A stretch of DNA of 64,000 nt from Nitrincola sp048264025 (GCF_048264025.1 NZ_JBLXDN010000008.1:1-64000), one strand, 5' to 3'. Counted from the stretch's first letter, positions 42,561 through 52,468 are shown. Notes: a model not told the origin generated them from the letters alone. Program-made: numbers and translations.

Positions 42561-45500
42561 GTATTCACGAAGGTCCATTAAAGCAACTGATCCGCGTGTT
42601 TGCCGGTCACAGAGTAGCAGCCAACCTGCTGATGGCACTGATGATCCTGTCAGGTATTTATGGACTCAATAAACTCAACACCCAGTTTTTTCCCAGTTTT
42701 TCTCTCGATACTATCACCCTGCAAGTCATCTGGAGCGGTGCCAGCGCTGAGGATATTGCCACCTCTGTTCTGGTTCCCATAGAAGATGAGTTGCGCAGTG
42801 TTGATAATATTCACCAGATTTTTGCCACAGCGCGGTTAGGATCGGCCTCTATCCGTATCGAACTGGATGATGGCAGTGATGTGGACTATGCCCTCAGTGA
42901 GGTGAAACAGCGGCTGGACAGTGTTCGCAGCCGACTGCCAACTGATATAGAAGAGCCACTGGTGCAAAAAACACTACGTTATGAAGAGATTGCCGATGTT
43001 ATCCTGACCAGTTCACAAGCCAGCCTAGATGAGCTGCGCACCCTGACTCGCCAGCTTGAACAGGAACTGCTTGATCTGGGCATTCGCAAGATCGATTTCA
43101 CCGGGCTGGCAGAAGAAGAAATTGCCATACTGGTGCAACCCGCTGAGCTGCATAAACTGGGTATGACTTTGACTGAGCTGGCGGCTGATATACGTCTGAG
43201 CAGCATCGATTTGCCCGCTGGCACAGCGGCACGCGATGAGGGTGCCAGACAGCTGCGCAGTCTGAGTCAACAACGAGATGTAGAAGGCTTTCGTCAGCTA
43301 CCGCTTAACAACACCCCGCCAGGACAGCTGATTCGTATTGATGATATTGCCCAGGTTAAGCGACGCATCCGCGATGGCCAGGTACTGCTCAGCTATGAAG
43401 GCCAACCGGCGATTCGATTCAGCCTGAAGCGCACCGAGTCTGAAGATAGTCTGCAGGCGGCGCGCATATTAAACAACTGGCTGGAAACCACACGAGGGCG
43501 TCTGCCGGACGGCGTTGAGTTGGTGGTCTTTAATGAACGCTGGCAGTTGATCAGTGATCGCATAGGTTTATTGATTAAAAATGGTTTGACCGGCTTACTG
43601 CTGCTGGTAATGATCTTGTTTCTGTTTCTGAATGCCCGGGTCGCGTTTTGGGTGATGGTTGGTATTCCTGTGTCTTTCCTGGCCACCCTGGGTATCCTCT
43701 ACGGAATTGGTGGTTCCATCAACATGATGTCACTATTTGCATTGATCATGGCCTTGGGCATTATTGTAGATGACGCCATCGTTGTAGGTGAGGATACCTT
43801 GACACATTTGCAACAAGGCGAGCCGGGGCTTCAGGCGGCTATTGGCGGAGCACACCGCATGCAGGCACCGGTCATTGCGTCTTCCTTGACCACTATCGCC
43901 GCCTTTTTACCCCTGCTCATGGTCGGTGGCATAATCGGTAATATCCTCATCGATATTCCGCTGGTGGTCATCTGCGTCATTATTGCGTCTTTGATTGAGT
44001 GTTTTCTCATTCTGCCAGGACACCTGCATCACAGCCTGCACCGTGCTGCAGACCTCAAGCCCTCCGCCTTGCGTATCCGACTCGACAAAGCCTTTGATCA
44101 GTTCAAAAACCAGGTATTTCGTCAGCGTGTCAGGTTTGCCGTACGCTACCCTTGGGTCGTACTGGCCAGCGCCGCTGGCTTGTTAATTCTCAGTGCCGGT
44201 TTACTGGCAGGCGGACAATTAAAGTTTAATTTCTTTCCCAGTGTTGAACAGGACATTCTCACCGCCAATGTACAGTTCGCTGCAGGGACAGACACCGCAC
44301 GTATTAATACTTTTTTACAACAGTTGGACACAACACTGCGACAAACCGATAGCGATCTGGATGAGAAAGTGCTGAAACTCAGCTTGCAACAACAGGGTAT
44401 AGCCTATTTCCCACGCACGGGTCGCGGGAATTTTCTCGGGGATGAATATGCCTCGCTGCATGTTGAGTTAACCACAGCAGATGACCGCAACATCAGTAAT
44501 CAAGCGTTTATTCAGCAATGGCGTCAAGCGATACAGCTACCAGCGGGTATTGAAAAATTCAGCATCAACATCAGTCAAGGGGGACCACCTGGCAAGCCCA
44601 TCGAGATCAAACTCACTGGAACAAATACCGATCGACTCAAACAGGCCTCACTGGCGGTTCAAGATGCCTTGCGAGCCTATCCGGGCTTATCCAACATTGA
44701 TGATGATCTGCCCTTTGGTACCTCACAGTTGATCTACTCGCTCAATGCTCAGGGACATGCAGCAGGGCTGCAGCTGGAAACGCTCGGACGCCAGCTAAGG
44801 GTGGCTTTTGATGGCCTCAGGATCCAGTCTTTCTACGAAGGGCAGGATGAAATCGAAGTCCGGGTATCACTAGCCGATGCAAGTCGAAATCAGTTGGCAG
44901 CCATCGAGCAATTGCCAATCATTCTGCCAGATGGATCAACCAGCCTGCTAGGTAATCTGGTGGATCTGACAGCGCGTCAGGGTCTGGATTCGGTGCAGCG
45001 GATCAATGGTCAACTCGCCTTGAATGTATCTGCTGACCTGGACGAGCAACGTGCCAATGCCAACGACATACTCGCCGACCTGAATACACGCATTTTACCG
45101 GATCTGCTGATGCAGCATGGTGTCGAAGCCAGTTTTGAAGGTAAAAGCCGTGACCAGCAGGAAACACTGGCTGATATGCGTACAGGGCTCATGTTGGGTT
45201 TGGCTTTAATCTATATTATTCTGGCTTGGGTCTTTGCCTCTTATAGCTGGCCGGTGATCGTCATGTTAACCATCCCGCTGGGCTTGACCGGCGCGATACT
45301 TGGGCATTTCATCACCGCTCAAAGCCTGACAGTGCTGTCGCTTTTTGGCCTGTTTGGCTTGTCAGGCATCGTTATCAATGACACCATCGTACTCGTCAGC
45401 TTTTACAAAAAACTGCGTGAACAGGGTATTGCCGTTTACCAGGCTATTGAAGAAGCGGCTTGCCAACGCCTTCGTGCGGTATTGCTGACCACCCTGACAA

Positions 45501-45721
45501 CCATTGCCGGATTGGCGCCAATATTATTCGAAACCTCAGTGCAAGCGCAGTTTTTGATTCCCATGGCAACCTCGATCGTATTTGGCCTGGCCTATGGCAG
45601 CGTACTGATTTTACTGGTGGTTCCGGCTATGCTTAGTATACTTGAGAGCAAAGGTGATCCGGCAAATCAAAATCATCCGGACACAACACAGAGACACTCT
45701 TCACAGGAACGCCAAGCATGA
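42557..45721 (+). CDS. RND efflux permease
   Basis: 1054-aa proton-driven RND transporter of AcrB/MexB superfamily. Twelve helices with two large periplasmic loops; the proton-relay Asp pair is in GIIVDDAIVVGED (about residues 405-417). TM1 has the NLLMALMILSGIYGLNKLNTQFFP opening, and the second half carries FGLFGLSGIVINDTIVLVSFYKKL. The substrate is unknown, and the family resembles branches for multidrug or lipid-like compounds. Its gene overlaps both neighbours by 4 bp, so adaptor, permease and fumarase are one operon. Confidence 0.95.
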   Translation: MSIHEGPLKQLIRVFAGHRVAANLLMALMILSGIYGLNKLNTQFFPSFSLDTITLQVIWSGASAEDIATSVLVPIEDELRSVDNIHQIFATARLGSASIRIELDDGSDVDYALSEVKQRLDSVRSRLPTDIEEPLVQKTLRYEEIADVILTSSQASLDELRTLTRQLEQELLDLGIRKIDFTGLAEEEIAILVQPAELHKLGMTLTELAADIRLSSIDLPAGTAARDEGARQLRSLSQQRDVEGFRQLPLNNTPPGQLIRIDDIAQVKRRIRDGQVLLSYEGQPAIRFSLKRTESEDSLQAARILNNWLETTRGRLPDGVELVVFNERWQLISDRIGLLIKNGLTGLLLLVMILFLFLNARVAFWVMVGIPVSFLATLGILYGIGGSINMMSLFALIMALGIIVDDAIVVGEDTLTHLQQGEPGLQAAIGGAHRMQAPVIASSLTTIAAFLPLLMVGGIIGNILIDIPLVVICVIIASLIECFLILPGHLHHSLHRAADLKPSALRIRLDKAFDQFKNQVFRQRVRFAVRYPWVVLASAAGLLILSAGLLAGGQLKFNFFPSVEQDILTANVQFAAGTDTARINTFLQQLDTTLRQTDSDLDEKVLKLSLQQQGIAYFPRTGRGNFLGDEYASLHVELTTADDRNISNQAFIQQWRQAIQLPAGIEKFSINISQGGPPGKPIEIKLTGTNTDRLKQASLAVQDALRAYPGLSNIDDDLPFGTSQLIYSLNAQGHAAGLQLETLGRQLRVAFDGLRIQSFYEGQDEIEVRVSLADASRNQLAAIEQLPIILPDGSTSLLGNLVDLTARQGLDSVQRINGQLALNVSADLDEQRANANDILADLNTRILPDLLMQHGVEASFEGKSRDQQETLADMRTGLMLGLALIYIILAWVFASYSWPVIVMLTIPLGLTGAILGHFITAQSLTVLSLFGLFGLSGIVINDTIVLVSFYKKLREQGIAVYQAIEEAACQRLRAVLLTTLTTIAGLAPILFETSVQAQFLIPMATSIVFGLAYGSVLILLVVPAMLSILESKGDPANQNHPDTTQRHSSQERQA

Positions 45722-47091
45722 AAGCCTACCGAACTGAAAAAGACAGTATGGGTGAAGTTCAAGTCCCCGAAGATGCACTTTACGGCGCTCAAACACAAAG
45801 AGCGGTTGAAAATTTTACCTTTAGCCCACTGAGAATGCCTGTGGCATTTATCTCGGCACTGGCACAAATCAAAGCCGCAGCTGCACAAACCAATGCTGAA
45901 CTGGGTGTATTGTCTAAAGAAGAGGCACTCGCCATCATCAAGGCCTGTGAAAAAATACAGAAAGGGCATTACCGCAAACACTTTCCGGTAGATGTGTTTC
46001 AGACAGGCTCCGGTACCAGCACCAACATGAATATGAATGAGGTATTGGCCTCACTGGTGCAACAGGATGCGGGTCTGACACTGCACCCCAATGACCACAT
46101 CAACCTGAGTCAGAGCTCCAATGATGTGATTCCCTCAGCAATTCATTTAAGTGCACTGATACAGTTGGATAAGACCCTGCTGCCAGCTCTGGAACACCTG
46201 CGCACCCGTTGCAGTCGCAAAGCGGTGGAAGTCTCCGAGATTATCAAAACCGGCCGCACCCATCTGATGGATGCCGTCCCCATGCGCATGGAAGATGAAG
46301 TCCGTGCCTGGGGCAGCCAGATACGTCAGGCTGAACAGCGTTTAGAATCGATGCGTTCTGATCTGATGAAATTACCCCAGGGGGGCACCGCTATCGGCAG
46401 TGGACTGAATGCACCACGGGGATTTTCCAGACGCTTTTGTACCCACCTGAGTAATCGAACAACCTACCGCTTGACTCCACCAGACAGTCATTTTGCCGCG
46501 CAGGCCTGCCAGGACACAGCGCAGGCTCTCTCTGGTCAAATCAAGGCGTGTGCAACCGCTTTACTAAAAATTGCCGAAGATCTGCGTTGGATGAATTCAG
46601 GGCCCTTTTCCGGACTGGGCGAAATTGCTTTACCGGCACTGCAGCCAGGTTCATCGATCATGCCTGGCAAGGTGAACCCGGTTATTCCGGAAGCCGTTAT
46701 CATGGCGGTGGCCCAGATCAACGGCAATGACGCCAGTATCACCTTCTGTGCTCAGCGCGGTAACTTCCAGCTCAATACCATGCTGCCGCTGATTGCCTAT
46801 AACCTGTTACAAAGCCAGGAACTGCTGGCCAACGCCGCTTTGGCACTGGCGGACAAAGCCATTGCCGGTTTCAGTGTCAACGAGCGCCATATAGAGGAAG
46901 CGCTGGTACGTAATCCAATACTGGTCACCGCATTGAATCCGGTAATCGGTTATGAACTGGCGGCTGAAATTGCTAAAGCGGCTTACGCAAGCAATCGCAA
47001 GGTCATTGATGTAGCAGTAGAAATGACTGATATCAGCCGTGCAGAACTCGAAAAACTACTGGATCCGGCTGTGCTTGCTGAACATGATTGA
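45718..47091 (+). CDS. fumC: class II fumarate hydratase
   Basis: 457-aa iron-independent fumarase that interconverts fumarate and malate. Signature GSSIMPGKVNPV lies at about 320-331; QSSNDVIPSA (catalytic region) and GRTHLMDAVPM (active-site His) are also there. The N-terminal RTEKDSMGEVQVPEDALYGAQTQRA is typical of FumC1-type proteins in Pseudomonas. It starts within the stop of the RND permease gene (ATGA overlap), which is an unusual operon partner. Ends about 100 bp before dapC, which has its own promoter. Confidence 0.93.
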   Translation: MKAYRTEKDSMGEVQVPEDALYGAQTQRAVENFTFSPLRMPVAFISALAQIKAAAAQTNAELGVLSKEEALAIIKACEKIQKGHYRKHFPVDVFQTGSGTSTNMNMNEVLASLVQQDAGLTLHPNDHINLSQSSNDVIPSAIHLSALIQLDKTLLPALEHLRTRCSRKAVEVSEIIKTGRTHLMDAVPMRMEDEVRAWGSQIRQAEQRLESMRSDLMKLPQGGTAIGSGLNAPRGFSRRFCTHLSNRTTYRLTPPDSHFAAQACQDTAQALSGQIKACATALLKIAEDLRWMNSGPFSGLGEIALPALQPGSSIMPGKVNPVIPEAVIMAVAQINGNDASITFCAQRGNFQLNTMLPLIAYNLLQSQELLANAALALADKAIAGFSVNERHIEEALVRNPILVTALNPVIGYELAAEIAKAAYASNRKVIDVAVEMTDISRAELEKLLDPAVLAEHD

Positions 47092-47102
47092 GTCCAGGCT
47101 AT

Positions 47103-47131
47103 TTGGATGAACTAGCCGCATTCGGTATACT
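47103..47131 (+). promoter_or_regulatory. sigma70 promoter upstream of dapC
   Basis: TTGGAT (47103-47108), 17-bp spacer, TATACT (47126-47131). It lies 61 bp before the dapC ATG and just after fumC. Confidence 0.5.
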
Positions 47132-47192
47132 GCTGCGCCTATCCGGCAGACCCAAACCCTGATGATAGCAGGGGTTAACACAGGACACCCAC

Positions 47193-48389
47193 ATGAACAG
47201 CAATCTTAATAAGCTGCACCCCTACCCATTTGAAAAGCTCGCTGAGTTAACTCGCGACATTCAACCTGAACCCAGCCTTGAAGCTATTTCACTGGGAATT
47301 GGTGAGCCCAAGCATCCGGCACCCGCGCTGGTGATGGATGCCGTGCGTAATAATCTTGCCGGCTTATCCAACTATCCGACGACCAAAGGGCTACTCAGTC
47401 TGCGCCAGGCCATTGCCGACTGGGCCACACAACGCTTCGGTCTGAAGGCGCAAAGCCTCGATCCTGAGCAGCACATTCTGCCGGTTAATGGCACGCGCGA
47501 AGCCATTTTCGCTTTCACCCAGGCGCTGATAAACCCCAGCGCGGAGGCTCTGGTCGTCTCCCCTAACCCCTTTTATCAGATTTATGAAGGGGCCGCGTAT
47601 CTTGCCGGTGCCAAACCCTGGTACCTCAATTGCACCCGTGAAAATGGTTTTATTCCTGATTACGATGCGGTACCGGCCGCCGTCTGGGAAAACTGCCAGT
47701 TATTGTTTATCTGCTCACCGGGCAATCCAACCGGGGCTGTACACGACGCGGCCACACTGAAAAAGCTGATTGCCCTGGCCGACCAGTATGATTTCGTACT
47801 GGCCAGTGATGAATGCTATTCCGAGATCTATCTGGATGAGGCGCATCCACCCATCGGTCTACTTGAAGTCTGCGCCGAAATAGGCCGTGATGATTACCGC
47901 AACTGTGTGGTATTCCATAGCCTGTCTAAACGTTCCAATCTGCCGGGTATGCGTTCAGGCTTTATAGCCGGTGACGCTGCACTGATCGGACCCTTCCTGA
48001 AATATCGCACCTACCATGGTTGCTCCATGCCGATTCAGCATCAGATCGCGTCAACAGCCGCCTGGCAGGATGAAGCCCATGTGATCGACAACCGTAATCT
48101 CTACCGTGAAAAATTCACCGCCGTCATCGACATTCTGGCACCGGTAATGGATGTAACACAGCCACCAGCCAGCTTTTATCTCTGGGCTCCCACCCCCATT
48201 GATGATGAAAGCTTCACCCGTGGCTTACTGCAATCTCAGAACCTGACAGTATTGCCTGGGCGCTACTTATCCAGAGAAGTAGATGGTGTATTGCCGGGAG
48301 CTAACTATGTACGCATGGCATTAGTGGCCACGGTAGATGAGTGTGTTGAAGCGGCTACACGTATTCGCCGTTATGTAGAATCACTCTAA
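47193..48389 (+). CDS. dapC: succinyldiaminopimelate transaminase
   Basis: 398-aa PLP aminotransferase (fold I). It begins MNSNLNKLHPYPFEKLAELTRDI, typical of DapC; PLP-lysine lies in SLSKRSNLPGMRSGF (about 242-256), and NPTGAV is the cofactor Asn region. It transaminates N-succinyl-2-amino-6-oxopimelate in lysine and peptidoglycan precursor synthesis. First gene of dapC-yffB-dapD-dapE, all in one direction. Confidence 0.95.
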   Translation: MNSNLNKLHPYPFEKLAELTRDIQPEPSLEAISLGIGEPKHPAPALVMDAVRNNLAGLSNYPTTKGLLSLRQAIADWATQRFGLKAQSLDPEQHILPVNGTREAIFAFTQALINPSAEALVVSPNPFYQIYEGAAYLAGAKPWYLNCTRENGFIPDYDAVPAAVWENCQLLFICSPGNPTGAVHDAATLKKLIALADQYDFVLASDECYSEIYLDEAHPPIGLLEVCAEIGRDDYRNCVVFHSLSKRSNLPGMRSGFIAGDAALIGPFLKYRTYHGCSMPIQHQIASTAAWQDEAHVIDNRNLYREKFTAVIDILAPVMDVTQPPASFYLWAPTPIDDESFTRGLLQSQNLTVLPGRYLSREVDGVLPGANYVRMALVATVDECVEAATRIRRYVESL

Positions 48390-48403
48390 ATAGGGAGCGA
48401 CTT

Positions 48404-48763
48404 ATGTTGACACTGTATGGCATCAGTAACTGTGACACCGTGCGTAAAGCCCGCAAGTGGCTTGATGCACACCCGGTCGATTACCGCTTTCACGATTTCA
48501 GAAAAGAGGGGCTGACCGCGGAACAGATCAGCCGCTGGACTGACTGTATCGGCATGGACAAACTGCTGAACAAGCGAGGCACCACCTGGCGCCAGCTCCC
48601 CGAAGAGCGCAAGGCGGGTTTAGATATCCCGGGATTAAAGGCTCTACTACTCGAGTACCCGGCACTGATCAAACGCCCCTTACTGGAAGGCGACAATATT
48701 TGCCATGTCGGCTTTAATGAAACTGAATATAGCGCATTAATTAACGGAGTATCCCATGAGTAA
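48404..48763 (+). CDS. yffB: ArsC/Spx-family protein YffB
   Basis: 119-aa thioredoxin-fold protein of the ArsC-like YffB group. YGISNCDTVRKARKWLDAH (about 4-22) holds the single N-terminal Cys; RFHDFRKEGLT and NKRGTTWRQLPEE follow. It lacks the full arsenate reductase catalytic set and its substrate is unknown; glutathione-linked reductase activity has been proposed. The location between dapC and dapD is a conserved feature. Its end overlaps the dapD start by 8 bp. Confidence 0.9.
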   Translation: MLTLYGISNCDTVRKARKWLDAHPVDYRFHDFRKEGLTAEQISRWTDCIGMDKLLNKRGTTWRQLPEERKAGLDIPGLKALLLEYPALIKRPLLEGDNICHVGFNETEYSALINGVSHE

Positions 48764-49787
48764 TTTTGCATTTGGTTTAGGTGTCGGCACCAAGTCGGCC
48801 GCTGGACAATGGTTGGAAGTCTACTACTACGCACCGCTGGTAAATGCGGCTGATACTCTGGTTCAAGCCATAGCCGACAAGGTTGGCTACCAGGGTGGCA
48901 ACCAGACGATAGAGATCAATGAAGAGCAGCTCAAAGCACTGGAAGTGGCGTTTCTGTCTGTAGACGCTGAAGATCAAGCGGAATTGACAGAGATATTAGA
49001 AGGCACGCACCAGCCACTGGTGCTGTGTATCCTCGAAACTGACAGCAAACCGGAAACGACCGCCGAAGTCTATCTGAAGCTCAGCCTGCTATCGCAGCGC
49101 CTGGCCAAACCCCACAGTCTGGATCTGACCGGCATGTTCGGTCTGCTACCCAATGTCGCCTGGACATCAGAAGGTGCTATTGCCCAGAATGAACTGGCAA
49201 AACGCCAACTGTCCGCCCGCGCTCAGGGTCGTATTCTGGAAGTCTACAGTGTCGATAAATTCCCGAAAATGGCCAACTATACCGTACCGGATGGTATACG
49301 TATCGGTGATGCCGCCCGTATCCGCCTGGGTGCCTACGTCGGTGAAGGCACCACGGTGATGCATGAAGGCTTCATCAATTTTAATGCGGGCACCCTGGGT
49401 GTCAGTATGGTTGAAGGTCGGATTTCAGCCGGTGTAGTAGTCGGTAACGGCTCCGACCTGGGTGGCGGCTGCTCAACCATGGGAACCCTATCCGGGGGTA
49501 ACAATCTGGTGATTTCCGTAGGTGAAAACTGCCTGATCGGTGCCAATGCTGGCCTGGGACTACCGCTGGGTGATCGTTGCACGGTCGAAGCGGGCCTGTA
49601 TGTTACCGGCAGCTCCAAAGTGACCCTGCTGGATGATACGAACCAAACGGTTGCTGTAGTCAAAGCCGCTGAACTGGCAGGTAAGCCTGATCTGCTATTC
49701 CGCCGCAACTCACAAACCGGGCAGATTGAAGTAAAAACCAACCAGTCAGCCATTGAACTCAACGCTGAATTACACCAGCATAACTGA
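48756..49787 (+). CDS. dapD: tetrahydrodipicolinate N-succinyltransferase, long form
   Basis: 343-aa long-form DapD, with the MSNFAFGLGVGTKSAAGQWLE opening typical of Pseudomonas/Vibrio-type enzymes. A helical N-terminal domain (about 1-170) precedes the left-handed beta-helix with hexapeptide repeats (GDAARIRLGAYVGEGTTVMHEGFINFNAGTLG and on, about 188-285). It succinylates tetrahydrodipicolinate with succinyl-CoA in the lysine pathway. Overlaps yffB; dapE follows after 15 bp. Confidence 0.97.
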   Translation: MSNFAFGLGVGTKSAAGQWLEVYYYAPLVNAADTLVQAIADKVGYQGGNQTIEINEEQLKALEVAFLSVDAEDQAELTEILEGTHQPLVLCILETDSKPETTAEVYLKLSLLSQRLAKPHSLDLTGMFGLLPNVAWTSEGAIAQNELAKRQLSARAQGRILEVYSVDKFPKMANYTVPDGIRIGDAARIRLGAYVGEGTTVMHEGFINFNAGTLGVSMVEGRISAGVVVGNGSDLGGGCSTMGTLSGGNNLVISVGENCLIGANAGLGLPLGDRCTVEAGLYVTGSSKVTLLDDTNQTVAVVKAAELAGKPDLLFRRNSQTGQIEVKTNQSAIELNAELHQHN

Positions 49788-49802
49788 TAACAGGCCAACC
49801 TT

Positions 49803-50942
49803 ATGTCACACGGATCTGCCACGTTAACCCTGGCCAAAGAGCTGATCAGCCGCCCTTCAGTCACACCTGATGATGCTGGCTGCCAGGCTTATTTGATCAG
49901 TCGCCTTGAGGCCTTAGGGTTCAGTATCGAATCCATGCCCTTTGCAGAGGTTACCAACCTCTGGGCGCGCCGTGGCACCGATGGACCGCTGTTTTGTTTT
50001 GCCGGTCATACCGATGTAGTTCCTTCAGGGCCTGCAGAAAAATGGCGCTTCCCGCCTTTTGAACCCACTGAGTCAGAGGGCTATCTCTGGGGCCGGGGTG
50101 CGGCGGATATGAAAGGTGGTATTGCCGCCTTCATTACCGCGCTGGAACGCTTTATAGACAGCCACCCTGACCATCAGGGATCCATCGCCCTGCTGATCAC
50201 CAGTGATGAGGAAGGCCCCTTCGTCAATGGCACCACCCGGGTAATCGACACCCTTGAAGCCCGTCAGGAAAAAATCACCTGGTGCGTGGTCGGTGAGCCC
50301 TCCAGCTCACAACAGGTAGGAGACGTCATCAAGAACGGACGCCGGGGCTCCATCAGTGGCACCCTGACGATCAAAGGGGTTCAAGGCCACGTTGCCTACC
50401 CGCACCTGGTTCGCAATCCAGTACACCTGGCCGCTCCTGCACTGGCCGAGCTGTCGCAACTGGTCTGGGACGACGGCAATGAGTTTTTCCCACCCACCAG
50501 CTTTCAGATCTCCAATATTCATGCGGGTACCGGTGCTACCAACGTGGTGCCAGGTGAGTTGGAGGTTGCTTTTAACCTGCGCTTTTCCACTGAAATAACG
50601 GCCGATGCCATTAAAGCGCGTATTGCAGCGCTATTGGATCGACACCAGCTGGATTGGCAGATCGACTGGACGCTTTCGGGCCACCCCTTCCTGACAGCGG
50701 CAGGCAGTCTGGTGGATGCCAGCCGCGATGCCATACGTCAGATCACTGGGTTGGAGAGCGAACTCTCCACCGCGGGTGGTACGTCAGATGGCCGATTCAT
50801 TGCACCCACAGGTGCTCAAGTGCTGGAGCTAGGTCCAGTGAATGCCACCATTCATCAAATCGATGAGCGCGTCAGCATCGACGATCTGAACACCCTGTCA
50901 GCCATCTATGAACAAATTATGATCCGGCTATTAACCGCATGA
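49803..50942 (+). CDS. dapE: succinyl-diaminopimelate desuccinylase
   Basis: 379-aa di-zinc M20 amidohydrolase that releases LL-diaminopimelate from its N-succinyl form. Metal ligands are in FAGHTDVVPSGP (His, Asp), GRGAADMKGG (bridging Asp), SDEEGPFVNGT (catalytic and ligand Glu pair) and ATIHQIDERV (final His). The dimerisation lid is about 180-290. Overlaps rlmA by 4 bp at its stop. Confidence 0.97.
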   Translation: MSHGSATLTLAKELISRPSVTPDDAGCQAYLISRLEALGFSIESMPFAEVTNLWARRGTDGPLFCFAGHTDVVPSGPAEKWRFPPFEPTESEGYLWGRGAADMKGGIAAFITALERFIDSHPDHQGSIALLITSDEEGPFVNGTTRVIDTLEARQEKITWCVVGEPSSSQQVGDVIKNGRRGSISGTLTIKGVQGHVAYPHLVRNPVHLAAPALAELSQLVWDDGNEFFPPTSFQISNIHAGTGATNVVPGELEVAFNLRFSTEITADAIKARIAALLDRHQLDWQIDWTLSGHPFLTAAGSLVDASRDAIRQITGLESELSTAGGTSDGRFIAPTGAQVLELGPVNATIHQIDERVSIDDLNTLSAIYEQIMIRLLTA

Positions 50943-51793
50943 TCTCAGTATTACGCTGCCCGGTCTGCAGTGATCCGCTGCAACCGGGCGCTGATAACCC
51001 TAGTCCTGTCCGCCAACTCCGTTGCGTTAACGGGCACAGTTTTGACCGGGCACGGCAGGGTTACTGGAATCTGCTGTTACCGCAGCGCAAGCGCTCCAAA
51101 GCACCCGGTGACAATGAAGCCATGGTGCTAGCCCGCCAACGCTTTCTGGATCAACACAGCTATCAGCCCATTGCCGATGCGGTGTCCGCGCTGGTACTGC
51201 GTGCAACTCATCCAGCAGATAACGCGGTTATACTGGATTTAGGCTGTGGCGAAGGGTATTACACCGATAGACTGTGTCATAGCTTTGCACAGGCTGACCG
51301 ACACGCCAGTTTGATCGGCCTGGATATTTCCAAAGCGGCCATTCGCCAGGCGTGTAAACGAGACAAACGCATCACCTGGCTGGTCGCCACAGGGGCTGAT
51401 ATCCCGTTGCAACCTGAATCAGTGGATCTGGCCACATTGATCTTTGCTCGGCTGTTGCCCGAACCCACCGCCCAGGTATTGCGTAAAAATGGCTTGTTTC
51501 TGGTGGTCTGGCCAGGTCCGGATCATCTACGTGAATTACGCGAGCTGATCTACACGGATGTACGTGACTCGGACCTGAACCCTGATGCCCAGCTAGGTAC
51601 GCTATTTGAGCCGCTGGATAGGGAGACCTTGCGTTTTCGTTTTCATATCAGCGATACTGCACACTTATCTGATCTGCTGATGATGACGCCTCATGGACAA
51701 CGCCTGAGCCATGAACGCCGTGAAGCCCTGCTGAAAATCGAGCAACTGGACCTTCAGGCGGATATACGCCTGAGCCTGTATAAAAAACGATGA
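50939..51793 (+). CDS. rlmA: 23S rRNA (guanine-N1) methyltransferase RlmA
   Basis: 284 aa. An N-terminal zinc module (Cys7, Cys10, Cys29, His33 in RCPVCSDPL..LRCVNGHSFD) precedes the SAM-dependent methyltransferase fold with VILDLGCGEGYYTD (about 99-112). RQGYWNLLLPQ is also a family segment. Methylates G745-type positions in helix 35 of 23S rRNA. Its start overlaps the dapE stop. Confidence 0.93.
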   Translation: MISVLRCPVCSDPLQPGADNPSPVRQLRCVNGHSFDRARQGYWNLLLPQRKRSKAPGDNEAMVLARQRFLDQHSYQPIADAVSALVLRATHPADNAVILDLGCGEGYYTDRLCHSFAQADRHASLIGLDISKAAIRQACKRDKRITWLVATGADIPLQPESVDLATLIFARLLPEPTAQVLRKNGLFLVVWPGPDHLRELRELIYTDVRDSDLNPDAQLGTLFEPLDRETLRFRFHISDTAHLSDLLMMTPHGQRLSHERREALLKIEQLDLQADIRLSLYKKR

Positions 51794-51806
51794 TCCCGTT
51801 CAAGCT

Positions 51807-52094
51807 ATGAAGCCATCAATACACTCACTGCGCCAGTATCTGCGCAAGCGCGCTGATCAGCCACGTGAAAACTTCATGCTGCTATTAAGCGGATTTGGTA
51901 TATTCATGTTAGGGCTGCTAACCATAGGTACAGCCCAGTTTCTGTTGCCCGGCTCATTAATAGCTGAGTTAGTGGCATTGTTTGGTTTAGTGTTACTCGG
52001 CGGTGGCATTATCCTTGCCGCCATTGGCTATCTAAGCCTGAGTGTTTTACGAATATTGCGTTTTCTGGACTCTGATGATGACGAACCATCCTGA
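51807..52094 (+). CDS. small membrane protein of unknown function
   Basis: 95-aa protein with two hydrophobic helices (about 22-47 and 50-80, e.g. MLLLSGFGIFMLGLLTIG and VALFGLVLLGGGIILAA) and a basic N-terminus. Ends in DSDDDEPS. I do not recognise the family. Its last 17 bp overlap the next gene, so co-translation is likely. Confidence 0.7.
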   Translation: MKPSIHSLRQYLRKRADQPRENFMLLLSGFGIFMLGLLTIGTAQFLLPGSLIAELVALFGLVLLGGGIILAAIGYLSLSVLRILRFLDSDDDEPS

Positions 52095-52458
52095 TATTGA
52101 AATTTACATAAAAAACTGCAAATTGGATGAGGTAATCCAGTGGCTATCCGAACGCCTGGATAAGGTTAAGGCAACCGGTAGCAAGGGTATGCTGCATCAA
52201 TTCAGCGCCAGCCATCAGGGCCACAAGTTTGCTATTTCCGTACATGAAAAAGCACTGGGCAAAGCCTGGATCAGCGTCTGGTTCCAATCCAGCACCACAC
52301 CCTGGAAGGTGGATCTGGAGTGTGCCCGTGAAGCCTCGGCCGTACTTAACGCGCAGGTACGCTGTATCGCTTCAGGTTGGCAGGAAGGCGATGATCCGGA
52401 TGAGTGGTGGCAAGTTGAGGAAGGTAAGGAAGTTAAAATGCAATGGGTTACAGACTGA
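52078..52458 (+). CDS. 126-aa unknown cytoplasmic protein
   Basis: Starts at ATG 52078 inside the end of the small membrane protein gene (the frame is open from 52042). Sequence MTNHPDIEIYIKNC then KLDEVIQWLSERLDKV, and a Trp-rich end (WISVWFQSSTTPWKVDL, EWWQVEEG). Conserved-looking but unrecognised; no signal, membrane helix or catalytic motif. The pairing with the membrane protein suggests a shared task. Confidence 0.7.
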   Translation: MTNHPDIEIYIKNCKLDEVIQWLSERLDKVKATGSKGMLHQFSASHQGHKFAISVHEKALGKAWISVWFQSSTTPWKVDLECAREASAVLNAQVRCIASGWQEGDDPDEWWQVEEGKEVKMQWVTD

Positions 52459-52468
52459 GTCTTGTGAC

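Noticed and set aside
45718..47091. Class II fumarase-like gene as aspartase or argininosuccinate lyase
   Set aside because: The GSSIMPGKVNP signature (Gly, not Ala, after MP) and N-terminal GELxVP/ALYGAQTQRA pattern fit FumC rather than AspA.
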